In this document: positions 8,706 through 19,045 of the stretch, in pieces
Numbering within the stretch: position 1 is the first letter of the stretch
Layout of the letters: every line of letters starts with the position of its first letter
Source: an uncultured Latescibacterota bacterium
GTDB lineage: Bacteria > Latescibacterota > UBA2968
Assembly (NCBI GenBank): GCA_951812755.1
Contig: OX638329.1
Span: 6,067,107 to 6,131,106 of the forward strand
Reading direction: 5' to 3'
DNA: 64,000 bases
The notes under the pieces: generated by a model
Told to the model about the DNA's origin: nothing
The model's database searches: none
Seen by the model: only the letters and a program-made list of their open reading frames with translations
Program-made: the position numbers and the translations under genes

Positions 8706-11057
8706 ATGTACAGTGATCACGTAAAAAAATGGATGTGCCTGGGGCTGCTAACGGTGGGGCTGGTGCTTGCCAGCGCGTTGCAATCCACGGCACAAGTTCC
8801 CTACTCAACAGCGCGACACATGACCCGCTCCCTGGTTTGGCTCTCGTTTACAAACTGGGGTACCTCGGGCATGCATTACCATGTAACGCCGGGTCGCGTG
8901 ATGATGCGGATGTCCTACCCGGGCAATACGTATGCCCTGTATGCCCTGCTGGGGACAGAGGAGTTCGAGGAATACTGGGGCAGCAAGGGCTGGGGACACG
9001 CCGAGCAGAAAACAGAATCGAACATGCACTCGGCCGGAGAAGGCGTGCTGGTGTTGACCAATGTTGACGGCGAAAAATTTGTCTCGGTAACAGGCCCGCG
9101 CACACCCACCGAAGATGTCGAACCGCAAATTTACGACATTCAGAACCAGAAAGAGGCGGCCTGGGGCGTCCAGACCGTCGTGCCCGACCGGGGTGTGAAT
9201 CCCGGCATGGTGAAGTCCAACTGGTGGGATGGCGCATCGCCCCAAAGTGTGGATCGCACACAGAGCCGCCCCTACGAGATTCACAACTTCGATTACAGCA
9301 TTTATCCACCCGTGCAGACGGCGGGAGAAGAGATCCACATTTCGCAGTGGTCAACCAGGCACGATGTGTGGGTCACGCGAAAAGCGCATTCCTATAGCCA
9401 TCAGGATTTTGACGATTTCTTTATCCTCGAACTCGAGTTCGAAAATCGCGGGAACAAGCAGTTGAACGATACGTATTTCGGGGTGATGAATACATTTTAT
9501 GTCAACAACCACGGCACATCGTATCGCTGGGGACACGAAGGCGGGTTGGTGCGGTATCGGCGTGCGCCGGGAGGAATGGACGACTGGTACAAATACACCG
9601 AGTCGCCCAATTTTATGCCAAACCCCCTCAGTGGACTGTCTGCCTCTCAGTTCCAGGGAAAATTCATCAACTACCAGTGGGATGGAAATACCAACGCCAG
9701 CTTTGAGGAAGATACGGGCGACCCGTATTACAGAGACCTCGAAAACGGCGGCGGCGACTTTCCAAATAGCACGGCACGGCCCGAAGGAACGCCGATCGCG
9801 CTGGCCTACCAGTTTATGGCTCCGCTGGCATTCCGCAACGCAGGGCCGAGTCACACCTTCAACGCAGCAGACGCAGCAGAGGGATTTGTAGATCCGCAAG
9901 GCGATCCGCTTTCGCATTGGTACACCGCACACGCGCGGCGCAATATCGACGATCCAACGCGCGGATCGGTGAGTATGGCAGATCAATACGACATCTTCAC
10001 AGGGCCTAACACACCCGATCCGCCGTCGGAACAGATGCAGTGGAGCGACCAGATCTGGGGACCTTATAACCTCGCGCCCGGCGATAAGGCCAAAGTGGTG
10101 GTAGTCTATGGATTCGGTTCAGCCGCAGATATGGCTTCAAATACGGAAACCGGCTATCCACACGATATGATTCAATGGTCGTTCAACTTTGGAAACGTGG
10201 GCGATGATGAAAGAAAACAGAGACTGGCCCGGGGCGAAGAAGCCATGCTTCGGCACCTCGATCACGCTCAATTTGTGTATAACGCCGGGTTCGATGTTCC
10301 CGATTCCCCACCGGATGTGGAATTCTTCCAGACCAGCAACGCGCAGGCGAAGATCGTTCTGGAGTGGCCCAATACCGCTGATCAGGCGATCCATCCCGAC
10401 TACGGCATGGCAGATGTTGCGGGATATCGGGTTTACCGATCTATATGGCAAGAGACCGGGCCGTGGATCCTCAAAGCCGATATTCCAAAAGGGTCTGACA
10501 GCGGAGGAAAATACACCTGGGTAGATGAAGAATCTCTGGCTGGATTTTCGTTTGGTTATAGCGTGAGAGCTTATACCACACCCAAGACCAACTGGTCCAA
10601 TTCTACCGGAATGACCATCAACGATCTGCCCCCAACAGTTCGGGAGCATCTGGAGAATGGGCTGGAGGGCGGTTGGTCCGCCGCCGAGCAGCGCATGGTT
10701 GTGCCGGGAACCCCAATTTTGGCGGCAAATGACGATGCAGATGCGCTGTCCAACCCCGTAACAGTGGTGCCCAATCCGTTTGATCTGAGTCTGGAGGAAG
10801 CCAACTATCAGGGATCGAAAAAGCTGCGTTTCCTGGGCGTCCCCCGCAAATCGCGGATTTCCATTTTTACCGTATCCGGCGACCTGATTCAGGTGATTGA
10901 CCACGACGATCCCAACGCTGGCGAGGCGGCCTGGCTGCTAAAAGATAGGTTTCTGACCGGCGAGGCGACCTCGGCCCTTTATTTCTTCGTGGTCGAGTCT
11001 CTAATGCCAGCCAGCATGGGCAAAAAATCCAAAGGCGCATTTGTGATTCACCGATAG
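8706..11057 (+). CDS. Large secreted protein with FnIII-like and C-terminal beta-sandwich segments
   Basis: A 783-residue protein starting behind GGAGGAG. A signal peptide (about 1-30, ending STAQ) is followed by a long Trp/Tyr/Asn-rich region without clear domains. Around residues 530-640 there is a fibronectin-III-like segment (KIVLEWPNTADQ..., VAGYRVYRS). Near the C-terminus VVPNPFD introduces a beta-sandwich of the kind seen in FCB secreted proteins (SRISIFTVSGDLIQV...), similar to the region preceding type IX sorting signals, although it does not end exactly like one. It sits between the TonB receptor and the PorV-like gene. A cell-surface or secreted partner of the receptor is plausible; no enzyme motif was found. 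Confidence 0.6.
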   Translation: MYSDHVKKWMCLGLLTVGLVLASALQSTAQVPYSTARHMTRSLVWLSFTNWGTSGMHYHVTPGRVMMRMSYPGNTYALYALLGTEEFEEYWGSKGWGHAEQKTESNMHSAGEGVLVLTNVDGEKFVSVTGPRTPTEDVEPQIYDIQNQKEAAWGVQTVVPDRGVNPGMVKSNWWDGASPQSVDRTQSRPYEIHNFDYSIYPPVQTAGEEIHISQWSTRHDVWVTRKAHSYSHQDFDDFFILELEFENRGNKQLNDTYFGVMNTFYVNNHGTSYRWGHEGGLVRYRRAPGGMDDWYKYTESPNFMPNPLSGLSASQFQGKFINYQWDGNTNASFEEDTGDPYYRDLENGGGDFPNSTARPEGTPIALAYQFMAPLAFRNAGPSHTFNAADAAEGFVDPQGDPLSHWYTAHARRNIDDPTRGSVSMADQYDIFTGPNTPDPPSEQMQWSDQIWGPYNLAPGDKAKVVVVYGFGSAADMASNTETGYPHDMIQWSFNFGNVGDDERKQRLARGEEAMLRHLDHAQFVYNAGFDVPDSPPDVEFFQTSNAQAKIVLEWPNTADQAIHPDYGMADVAGYRVYRSIWQETGPWILKADIPKGSDSGGKYTWVDEESLAGFSFGYSVRAYTTPKTNWSNSTGMTINDLPPTVREHLENGLEGGWSAAEQRMVVPGTPILAANDDADALSNPVTVVPNPFDLSLEEANYQGSKKLRFLGVPRKSRISIFTVSGDLIQVIDHDDPNAGEAAWLLKDRFLTGEATSALYFFVVESLMPASMGKKSKGAFVIHR

Positions 11058-11090
11058 TGGTTTTGGACCTTAAAAAAAGGATACACAGCT

Positions 11091-12092
11091 ATGAAACGGA
11101 TGTTGTTAAACCTCTGTACACCGCTTCTCGCAATCGCGTTTTTGGCGGTCTGCACAGCGCAACCAGCAATCGGTCAGTCCCTATTTCCCAATGCAGAGGA
11201 TGACTTTTTGACCCTGGATGGTCGAAACAAGATCAAGCCATCGACATTCCAATTCTTAAAAGTCTCTACAAATGCCCGCGTGTCGGGCATGGGAGATGCG
11301 TTTACGGCCGTAGCCGACGGCATGGACGGCATTGTTTGGAATCCGGCCGGGACCACGAAAATCAACAAGTTCGGTTATGCATTTGGTTACGCAAAATGGC
11401 TGGTTGATTCCGCGTTTTACTCGGGTGCTGTTGTGTATAATACCGGCAGTTGGGGCGTGGTGGGCCTCTCTCTCGTGAACTTCCAACCGCCCACATTTAT
11501 GGAAACCACCACAATGCAGCCCGATGGCACGGGGCGAAACGTGACCGTAGGCGATATGGCCATTGGTGCGACATATGCCTACCAGTTGACAGATAAGCTA
11601 TCAGCCGGCGGCACCATTCGGTATATCCAGTCCAAACTGGCGGACGTTACGCTCAAGGCGGTTTCCATCAACGTGAACTCGCTGATGTACACCGGATTTC
11701 GGAGCCTGCGCTTGGGAATGAATCTGAAAAACCTGGGCGGCGAGCAGGAAATCGTGAGTGAGAAATCGGAGATGCCCCTCACCTTCCACCTTGGCATGGC
11801 GATGGAGTTATACGGCAACCTGGGCGACCCGACTTCATTGACCGTGGCATTTGAAGGGGCGTATTTCACCGACCGATTGCAACGCTGGAACCTGGGCGGC
11901 GAATTTTGGCTCGCCAACATGGTCGCGCTGCGGGCCGGGTATAAATTTAAATACGACAACGAATCCTGGAGCGTTGGCGCTGGTCTGAGAGGGAATTTTT
12001 CAGGGCGCAACATCGGCCTGGATATTTCCTACAGCGACTTCGGCGACTTGTTCGACCCGCCTTTGCGCATCAGCTTTTCGGGTTCATTTTAG
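11091..12092 (+). CDS. PorV/PorQ family outer-membrane protein
   Basis: A 333-residue protein starting behind AAGGA. The signal peptide ends near residue 29 (AIGQ). The hallmark SGMGDAFTAVADGMDGIVWNPAG (about residues 63-86) is characteristic of PorV/PorQ and UPF0164-type FadL-like barrels, and the C-terminus LRISFSGSF is a barrel end. In type IX secretion PorV shuttles cargo to the attachment complex. Here it follows a secreted protein with a T9SS-like C-terminal fold, which would fit a cargo-porin pair. Other T9SS genes are not in the window. It closes the operon started at 4880. Confidence 0.8.
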   Translation: MKRMLLNLCTPLLAIAFLAVCTAQPAIGQSLFPNAEDDFLTLDGRNKIKPSTFQFLKVSTNARVSGMGDAFTAVADGMDGIVWNPAGTTKINKFGYAFGYAKWLVDSAFYSGAVVYNTGSWGVVGLSLVNFQPPTFMETTTMQPDGTGRNVTVGDMAIGATYAYQLTDKLSAGGTIRYIQSKLADVTLKAVSINVNSLMYTGFRSLRLGMNLKNLGGEQEIVSEKSEMPLTFHLGMAMELYGNLGDPTSLTVAFEGAYFTDRLQRWNLGGEFWLANMVALRAGYKFKYDNESWSVGAGLRGNFSGRNIGLDISYSDFGDLFDPPLRISFSGSF

Positions 12093-12133
12093 GAGGACTT
12101 GAGCCGGACCGAACGCCAGCTTGCTGAATATAC

Positions 12134-12187
12134 GACTCCGCTCGAAACGGATGCCCGTCCGGCTTCGGGCGGAGTCTCATTTTTTGA
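12134..12187 (+). terminator. Terminator after the PorV-like gene
   Basis: An outer stem GACTCCGC/GCGGAGTC encloses further pairing (CGGA/TCCG, CGAA/TTCG) and is followed by a run of six T. It ends just before the ATG of the next gene at 12200. Confidence 0.7.
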
Positions 12188-12199
12188 CGTGGATTGGAA

Positions 12200-14182
12200 A
12201 TGATGCGTTCAGATAAGAAAACCACAACGCCCGCACCGGCAGAACGCGGTCTCACATTCCGCTCGGTGGGGTTGGGACTCGGGATCGTGGTTTTCATCAA
12301 TTTGTGGGTAACGTATGCGGAAACGGTCGTGCATTCCTCCCGCCTGAATCTGAGTTATTTCCAACTCACGCTCATGGCCGTGTTTCTCATTCTGGTGGCT
12401 ATCGCCAACCCTTTCCTCAAAATGTACAGCCCTCGGGTTGCATTTTCCCCCTCCGAGTTGCTGGCAATCGTCGCCATTGGCATGGTCGGTTGCGTAGTGC
12501 CCGCCTCTGGCATCACGGGCTTTTTAATCGGGGTGATTGCAACCCCGATCTATTTTTCCACGCCGGAAAATCGGTGGGCGGAATTTTATCATCCGCATCT
12601 AAATTCATGGGTGGTGCCAACAGAACCCGAAGCCCTCCGCACATTCTTTGAAGGGCTGCCCCTGGGCGCGTCAATTCCCTGGGGCGTTTGGGTCGCGCCA
12701 TTGGCGTGGTGGGCAACTTTTATTCTCGCGGTCTTCGCCCTGTCGGCCAGCACGATGGTGATCCTCCGCAAACAGTGGTCAGACAATGAGAAACTGGTCT
12801 ATCCCCTTGTTGCGGTTCCACTCGAAATGGCTCGAGATGCCGGGGCGAAAAAATTGATCCCCGAGTTCATGCGGGGAAAATTGTTCTGGATCCCGGCAAT
12901 CATTGCTTTCGCATTGTTCTTTTGGAATACGGTATCGTGGTCTTTCCCCCTTGTTCCGGCACTGAACATTTTTCCCAATGCGGGTGACTTTAGATTCACG
13001 CGGTATTCCCCCCAGGTCGTCCTGGAGCCTCTCAATCTATTCACCATCGGATTTGCGTATTTTGCCAACACTCAGGTGTTGTTTTCAGTCTGGTTCTTTT
13101 TTTTATTACACGTCGTAGAAGGGGGCATTTTCAACCGCCTGGGGTATCAGATCGAGAGATCAACCGATTCCTTCAGCGCGGATCCACCCACAGAGGCATG
13201 GCAATGTTTCGGGGCGTTGGCGGCCATGGTAATATGGCGGCTGTGGGTGGCACGCCACCATTTGCGGGATGTATTTGCGAGAGCCTTTTCTTCCCAACAT
13301 CGCGTGAATGACAGTGGAGAGGTACTCTCCTACCGAACTTCCGTCTTCGCGCTTCTGTGTAGCCTGACCTACATAATTTTCTGGCTTCATCAGGTTGGGA
13401 TGGACCTCGCCACAGCAACAATCTATCTCGCGGCCGCCGGTGTCATTTATATCGGCCTGGCAAGGGTGGTTTGTGAAGCGGGAATCGTCTATTCCGGGGC
13501 AACCATCACGCCACAAGCATTTGTGATGGATATGCGGGGTACCTATGCCATTTCAAATGCGAGCCTGGCCGCAATCGCACTGTCCTATTCGCTGGTTGAT
13601 TACATGCGCGGCCTGTTCGCGCCGGGCGTTGCCCATTCCGTGAAATTGGGCGATCTAATTCGCGGCAACCGGCGTGCGCTACTCGTCTGGGTTGGCATTG
13701 GCGTACTGCTCGGCCTGGTCGCATCGGTGCTTTACACACTCTATCTGGGCTATTCGCACGGGGCATACAATTTTCCCAGATTTCCATTTTTTAGCGGCGA
13801 TCCGAAGAGGGTGTTTGCCTCTACGCTATCACAAATGAGAACCCCCAAGGCGCCGGACCCGGCGAGAATGGTTTTCTTTGGCATTGGCGCCGCGTTGATG
13901 GCATTGTTGACATTCCTCAGATATCGTTTTCGCTGGTGGCAGATACACCCCATAGGATTGGCCCTCTCTTCGGCGGATAACACGGCCCACTATGTGATGC
14001 CAATTTTTATCGCCTGGGGGTGCAAGACCATCATCATGGCTGTCGGCGGTGTTCAGCTTTACCGCAAAGCAACACCCGTCTTTCTCGGGCTGCTTGTCGG
14101 CTATACGGCAGGGGTTGTATGGTCTTTTATCGTCGATGCAACCCTGTGGTCGGGACAGGGACACGAAGTTCATAACTGGTGA
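12200..14182 (+). CDS. Polytopic membrane protein, DUF6785/OPT-like (copy 1)
   Basis: About 660 residues with roughly a dozen hydrophobic segments. Starts at ATG 12200 or 12203 after GGATTGGA are possible; a TTG at 12194 is less likely. Two segments stand out: ELLAIVAIGMVGCVVPASGITGFLIG in the first third and KLVYPLVAVPLEMA after the fifth helix. These recall the membrane proteins of uncharacterised families DUF6784/DUF6785 and, more distantly, oligopeptide (OPT) transporters; this is recognition by memory. A close paralogue lies at 16710. The TPR/GWxTD gene follows 38 nt later, so the pair is a module. Transport substrate unknown. Confidence 0.6.
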   Translation: MMRSDKKTTTPAPAERGLTFRSVGLGLGIVVFINLWVTYAETVVHSSRLNLSYFQLTLMAVFLILVAIANPFLKMYSPRVAFSPSELLAIVAIGMVGCVVPASGITGFLIGVIATPIYFSTPENRWAEFYHPHLNSWVVPTEPEALRTFFEGLPLGASIPWGVWVAPLAWWATFILAVFALSASTMVILRKQWSDNEKLVYPLVAVPLEMARDAGAKKLIPEFMRGKLFWIPAIIAFALFFWNTVSWSFPLVPALNIFPNAGDFRFTRYSPQVVLEPLNLFTIGFAYFANTQVLFSVWFFFLLHVVEGGIFNRLGYQIERSTDSFSADPPTEAWQCFGALAAMVIWRLWVARHHLRDVFARAFSSQHRVNDSGEVLSYRTSVFALLCSLTYIIFWLHQVGMDLATATIYLAAAGVIYIGLARVVCEAGIVYSGATITPQAFVMDMRGTYAISNASLAAIALSYSLVDYMRGLFAPGVAHSVKLGDLIRGNRRALLVWVGIGVLLGLVASVLYTLYLGYSHGAYNFPRFPFFSGDPKRVFASTLSQMRTPKAPDPARMVFFGIGAALMALLTFLRYRFRWWQIHPIGLALSSADNTAHYVMPIFIAWGCKTIIMAVGGVQLYRKATPVFLGLLVGYTAGVVWSFIVDATLWSGQGHEVHNW

Positions 14183-14220
14183 GAAAAGCACTCACTTTCA
14201 AACCATGACAGGTGATCATC

Positions 14221-16668
14221 ATGAGACTCCAAAATCTGCGTCTCTTTGCAATCATTGGTATTGTATTCATGGCTTCCCCATCTGAAGGAACTGATCCACC
14301 CGTATCGCTCACGGACGCCGAGAGAGATTCGCTTGTGGCCCTCGGTGAGGAAAAAATTTTAAACCGGGAACTCGATCTCGCTATCGAGATCTTCACGAGA
14401 CTCACGCAATCCTATCCCAAAGATGCCTATTTGAGAACCCGATTGGGCTATGCACATCTATCCAATGCCAATTACGACGCCGCTGAGGCCGCCTATGAGA
14501 AAGCCAAAGAACTCAACCCGGATCTCCCCGAAGCCTACGTCGGTGTTGGGTTGACCTATGCCGAACGCCCTGCCAGGGGAATGGGCGCGCTGCAAAACTT
14601 CCGCAAAGCACTGGGCGAGGCCAAACGCGCGACTAAAATTGATTCCACATACCCACCCGCATATCGACTTCTGGGCGAAATCTATGAGCGATTCCGCGAC
14701 GATCACGAAAAGGCGATCAAGTACTACCTGCAATACGTTGAAAAGGAACCCGACAATCCAGACGGACTTTATTATTTCGGGCTTGCGTGCATCCAGGCCA
14801 AACGATTTGATCTCATTGAACAGTACCTCGCGCCCTATCTGGCGCGACATCCGGGGGAAACGAGATTGATTTCACAAGTGGCTCAAGGATTCTTTTATCT
14901 GGAGAAATACGAACGTGCTCTGGCCCTGTTCGAGCGACACCTTCTCAAACTGGACGAAACGGAAAGGGCGCATTATACGGATATCTCCCTCGTGGCTTCG
15001 GAAAAGGAACGACATGCTTTTGCGTTGCTCGAAAAAGAAGAGGAACGACTCGCCTATCTGCACCAGTTCTGGAGACGTAGAGATCCCGATATTCTAACCG
15101 CGATCAACGAGCGCATTATCGAGCATTATCGCCGCGTCTGGTTCGCCCGGACCTTCTTCTCTACGAAGGTATATCCCTGGGACCGCCGGGGCGAAGTGTA
15201 TATTCGCTTTGGCGAACCGGATTACCGCTCCCGTTCCGACAACCGCGAATTTATCATAAGCCCGGAAGTGGAAGCCGTGCGAACGCAAATGGCTGTAGAT
15301 CTGTACGGACCACAGGCTGCGTATTTGACATTCATCGGCCCCGTCTTTCCCATTCGCACCCGGCGCGACCCATTCAGCACAACGGACAATCCGCCCGAGG
15401 TGAACCGCGGCGATATCGCCAGACTGGGAACCAGCGACGCAAATGAGGAAGACATCGAACTGGATGCACTGGATCCCATCGACGCCACGCCCGGCGCGAC
15501 ATCTCGGCGGGATCAGAGCATTACAGATCGCTCTGGAAATCCGATACCAAAAATGGCGTTCGACAGCTATGCGCCCGTCACTCTGGATGGCCCGCAGGAA
15601 TCCGTGCCATGGGAAACCTGGACCTATACAAAACTCCAGAATGGCGTGGAATTTACATTTACAGATGAGGTGGGACGCGGCGATTTTGATTTCGCGCCCT
15701 TGCCCCCCAGAGCGGCCGGAGACGACAAGCTCAAGAAGGCCGTGCAACTAATTCGCTACACACCCGGCGTGATTTACCAGAAGGCAGTTGCACAAACACC
15801 CGACTTTTATCGCCCAGACATCCGTGCAGACGCGCTGGGCTTTTACTACGATCTCGCGGACTTTCGCGGCGAGAACGGCCAGACCCAACTCGAAGTCTAT
15901 TACGGCGTACCCCCCGCAGAAGTGAAAATCTCCCAGACGCAGAAAGATCACCTGATCCATGTACAGGGAACACTGGCTCTTGCAGACGAGGATCATACCC
16001 ACATTTATCGCACAGAGGATGTATTCACCTATCAAAAAAGCGACGGGTTTGATGAGCGAAAAGGGGCATTTGTGCCGGATCTGCTCAAACTGGAAGTTCC
16101 CCCCGGCAAATACCAACTTCAAGTTCAGTTAAAAGATGTGATCTCTGGGCGCATAGGCGTTTACAAACAAGATGTGGATATTCACGACTACAGTTCCGAC
16201 CAACTTAAAGTGAGCGGCATCCAGCTCGCCCTGGCCATAGAAAATGATGGCAAAAACGACCGCCTTCGGAAAGACGATGTGTGGGTGATCCCCCATCCAT
16301 CCAGAACTTACGGAAGCGGCAAACAGGTATTCGCCTATTTCGAAATCTACAATCTGAAACGCGACAAATTCGGCCAGACGCGCTACAAGGTGCAATACCA
16401 GATCAAGTTCAGTTCCCAATTCTCCTCAGGAGTCGCCAGCGCGATCTCATCGGGACTTCGCGCACTCTTGCAAAGAAAAAGACCGGAAGTATCTATCGCT
16501 TACGATCAAGTCGGCTCCAATCCTGTGGAAAAAGAATACGTAGAACTAAATTTGCAAAAAGCCAAACCGGGTGTAAATATTTTGCAAGTGACCATAACAG
16601 ACGAAATCAGCAAACAGAAGGACACCCGCGAGGTTATGTTTGTCTATGGTGCAACACCTGAAGAGTGA
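14221..16668 (+). CDS. TPR and GWxTD domain protein (full length)
   Basis: An 815-residue secreted protein. The ATG at 14221 has AGGTG upstream; a GTG at 14212 is less likely. Signal peptide about 1-22. TPR-like helices cover about 25-250 (NPDLPEAYVGVGLTYAERP, NPDGLYYFG). The GWxTD-type segment follows at about 280-350 (YLHQFWRRRDPD..., RGEVYIRFGEPD). A long beta-rich C-terminal half ends with KAKPGVNILQVTITDEIS. GWxTD proteins are common in FCB bacteria but have no defined biochemical role. It is coupled to the membrane protein upstream, and a second membrane-protein copy follows, so it belongs to a duplicated cassette. Confidence 0.75.
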   Translation: MRLQNLRLFAIIGIVFMASPSEGTDPPVSLTDAERDSLVALGEEKILNRELDLAIEIFTRLTQSYPKDAYLRTRLGYAHLSNANYDAAEAAYEKAKELNPDLPEAYVGVGLTYAERPARGMGALQNFRKALGEAKRATKIDSTYPPAYRLLGEIYERFRDDHEKAIKYYLQYVEKEPDNPDGLYYFGLACIQAKRFDLIEQYLAPYLARHPGETRLISQVAQGFFYLEKYERALALFERHLLKLDETERAHYTDISLVASEKERHAFALLEKEEERLAYLHQFWRRRDPDILTAINERIIEHYRRVWFARTFFSTKVYPWDRRGEVYIRFGEPDYRSRSDNREFIISPEVEAVRTQMAVDLYGPQAAYLTFIGPVFPIRTRRDPFSTTDNPPEVNRGDIARLGTSDANEEDIELDALDPIDATPGATSRRDQSITDRSGNPIPKMAFDSYAPVTLDGPQESVPWETWTYTKLQNGVEFTFTDEVGRGDFDFAPLPPRAAGDDKLKKAVQLIRYTPGVIYQKAVAQTPDFYRPDIRADALGFYYDLADFRGENGQTQLEVYYGVPPAEVKISQTQKDHLIHVQGTLALADEDHTHIYRTEDVFTYQKSDGFDERKGAFVPDLLKLEVPPGKYQLQVQLKDVISGRIGVYKQDVDIHDYSSDQLKVSGIQLALAIENDGKNDRLRKDDVWVIPHPSRTYGSGKQVFAYFEIYNLKRDKFGQTRYKVQYQIKFSSQFSSGVASAISSGLRALLQRKRPEVSIAYDQVGSNPVEKEYVELNLQKAKPGVNILQVTITDEISKQKDTREVMFVYGATPEE

Positions 16669-16709
16669 GAGCTTGGGGTTCCGGTCAGTAATTCCGAGAG
16701 GCAAAACGC

Positions 16710-18695
16710 GTGGCAATACAAACAGAATTTGCACATGAAACCGATCCCCTACAGGAAAAGGGACTGACAGTCCGCTCGGTGGGGATTGCGCTGGGCGCGG
16801 TGGTATTTATCAACCTTTGGGTGACGTATGCCGAAACCGTGGTGCATGCATCCAGACTGAACCTGAGCTTTTTTCAGCTCACATTGATGGCCGTATTCGT
16901 TTTGCTGGTCGCAGCCGTCAACCCGATTTTGAAAATCATGGGATCACACCGCGCATTTTCGCCCTCAGAACTGCTGGCAATTGCCGCCATCGGCATGGTG
17001 GGCTGCGTGGTGCCCGCTTCGGGCGTAACCGGATTCCTCATCGGCGTCATTTCCACGCCGATCTACTTTGCCACACCCGAAAATCGGTGGGGCGAATTTT
17101 ATCATCCCAACTTCGATTCGTGGGTCGTACCCATAGACCCCGAAGCCCTTCGCATGTTCTACGAAGGCTTGCCACCCGGCGCGTCCATGCCCTGGGAAGT
17201 ATGGCTGATGCCCCTGCTGTGGTGGGCGAGCTTTATCGTCGCAGTATTCGCGCTCTCAGCCAGCATGATGGTCATCTTGCGCAAACAATGGGCAGAACAC
17301 GAAAAACTGGTCTATCCCCTCGTAGCCGTGCCTCTGGAAATGGCGCAAGATTCGCGGTCAAAACAATTTTTACCGGGTTTTATGCGGGGCAAACTATTCT
17401 GGATCATGGCCGCAATACCATTTCTGTTATTCTTGTGGAATTCCCTATCCTGGTTTTATCCGCTCATGCCCGGAATCGGGATCTTTCCCCATGCAGGGAA
17501 GTTTAATTTTACGCGGTACTCTCCCCACGTCTATCTGGAACCCCTGAACCTGTTTACCATCGGCTTTGCGTACTTTGCCAACACACAGGTACTATTTTCG
17601 GTCTGGTTCTTCTTTTTGCTCCATGTGGTAGAAGGCGGCATTTTCAATCGCCTGGGATATCAGATCGAGAGTTCAACGGATTCGTTCAGTGCCGATCCGC
17701 CCACCGAAGCCTATCAGTGCTTTGGCGCGCTGGCATGTCTGGTGGTGTGGCGATTGTGGGTGGCGCGGCGGCATTTGCGAGACGTCTTTCTGAAAGCGTT
17801 TAAAAGGGCATATCCCGCCGATGATTCTCAAGAAGTACTGGCCTACCGCACTGTGGTCTTTGTATTTTTAGTGAGTCTATCTTTCGTCCTCTTCTGGCTC
17901 TGCCACATCGGCATGGATATAACGACGGCACTGGTTTTCCTCGGCGCACTATCCATAATTTATATCGGTCTGGCGCGGGTCGTATCAGAAGCAGGGATGG
18001 TGTATTCAGGCGCCACAGTAACCCCGCAGGCATTTGTCATGGACATGCGCGGTACAGAAGTCATGTCTGCGAGTAGCCTGACAGGCATTGCCCTATCGTA
18101 TTCCATTGTCGATTATATGCGGGGCCTATTTACGCCCGGCGTGGCACAATCGATCAAAATGGGTGAGCTCATCCAGGGCAACCGCCGCGCATTGTTATTC
18201 TGGGCTGGCGTGAGCGTTTTGCTGGGACTGGGCGCATCCGTATTTTACACCCTGCACCTGGGCTATTCTCACGGCGCGTACAATTTCCCGCGCTTCCCCT
18301 TTTTCAGCGGCGATCCAAAGGGAATTTACGGATCGACGTTAGTCATGATGCACACGCCCAAAGCACCCGACGGCGAGCGCATGGTCTTCTTTGCAATCGG
18401 AGCGGGCCTGATGGCATTGTTGACCTTCTTGCGCTACCGGTTCCCGGGCTGGCCCCTGCATCCCATCGGACTCACCCTATCGGCAGCCGACAATACCGCC
18501 CACCTCGTCATGCCCGTCTTCATCGCCTGGGCGTGCAAATCTATCATCATGGCCGTCGGCGGTGTAAACCTCTACCGCCGCTCCAAACCCGCGTTTCTCG
18601 GCCTTCTCGTGGGCTATACAGCCGGCGTGGTACTGTCTTTCCTCATCGACGCACTGTGGTGGCCGGGAGAAGGGCATCTCGTGCATTATTGGTAG
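16710..18695 (+). CDS. Polytopic membrane protein, DUF6785/OPT-like (copy 2)
   Basis: A 661-residue paralogue of the 12200 gene. The two align from FRSVG/VRSVG to the C-terminus with the same hydrophobic profile and long shared blocks (TPENRW, EAGIVYSGAT/EAGMVYSGAT, YSHGAYNFPRFPFFSGDPK). It starts at GTG 16710 after GAGAGG. The third positions differ widely, so the duplication is old. The TPR/GWxTD partner that follows copy 1 is absent directly downstream here; instead come repeats and foreign-looking genes, and a truncated partner appears at 22062. Confidence 0.6.
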   Translation: MAIQTEFAHETDPLQEKGLTVRSVGIALGAVVFINLWVTYAETVVHASRLNLSFFQLTLMAVFVLLVAAVNPILKIMGSHRAFSPSELLAIAAIGMVGCVVPASGVTGFLIGVISTPIYFATPENRWGEFYHPNFDSWVVPIDPEALRMFYEGLPPGASMPWEVWLMPLLWWASFIVAVFALSASMMVILRKQWAEHEKLVYPLVAVPLEMAQDSRSKQFLPGFMRGKLFWIMAAIPFLLFLWNSLSWFYPLMPGIGIFPHAGKFNFTRYSPHVYLEPLNLFTIGFAYFANTQVLFSVWFFFLLHVVEGGIFNRLGYQIESSTDSFSADPPTEAYQCFGALACLVVWRLWVARRHLRDVFLKAFKRAYPADDSQEVLAYRTVVFVFLVSLSFVLFWLCHIGMDITTALVFLGALSIIYIGLARVVSEAGMVYSGATVTPQAFVMDMRGTEVMSASSLTGIALSYSIVDYMRGLFTPGVAQSIKMGELIQGNRRALLFWAGVSVLLGLGASVFYTLHLGYSHGAYNFPRFPFFSGDPKGIYGSTLVMMHTPKAPDGERMVFFAIGAGLMALLTFLRYRFPGWPLHPIGLTLSAADNTAHLVMPVFIAWACKSIIMAVGGVNLYRRSKPAFLGLLVGYTAGVVLSFLIDALWWPGEGHLVHYW

Positions 18696-18718
18696 AAAAA
18701 GTGAGATGTGAGAGGGCC

Positions 18719-18751
18719 TCACACAAAGACACAAAGACACAAAGATACAAG
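18719..18751 (+). repeat. 8-nt-period tandem repeat (ACACAAAG)n
   Basis: About four units of ACACAAAG, the last one degenerate, directly behind the membrane-protein gene. The same sequence type recurs on the opposite strand inside an ABC ATPase gene at 32554-32585. Confidence 0.8.
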
Positions 18752-18859
18752 CAGCGGGAAATGAAAGGTGAGAAGTGGGATGAGTAAATCTCAGGGCGAT
18801 TCTGAGTTCGGGTCTTCAGATGAGACATCAGGCGGCATAGATTTCTTTTCCTTCTTCTA

Positions 18860-19045
18860 AGAAGCTGTTTTAAAACTCATTTTGCCCCTTCTCAGCTATG
18901 CGCTATTGCCCTGTCATTCTGAGCGGAGCGCAGCGGAGTCGAAGAATCTCTTACCAACTCAGGTGGAAAAGATGCTTCGGCTACGCTCAGCATGACAAAA
19001 CGCCGGACATGCGTAACATCAGGTATTAATTTTAAAACAGTCTCT
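18860..19045 (+). mobile_element. MITE-like element, copy 1 (186 bp), inserted in the nucleotidyltransferase gene
   Basis: The ends are AGAAGCTGTTTTAAAA and TTTTAAAACAGTCTCT, imperfect inverted repeats. TTAG flanks the element on both sides (read on the minus strand, just outside AGACTG and CAGCTTC), consistent with a 4-bp target duplication. The interior holds a smaller inverted repeat around TGTCATxCTGAGCG/CGCTCAGCATGACA. It encodes no transposase. Removing the element and one TTAG restores an intact gene 3' end (see findings). Confidence 0.8.
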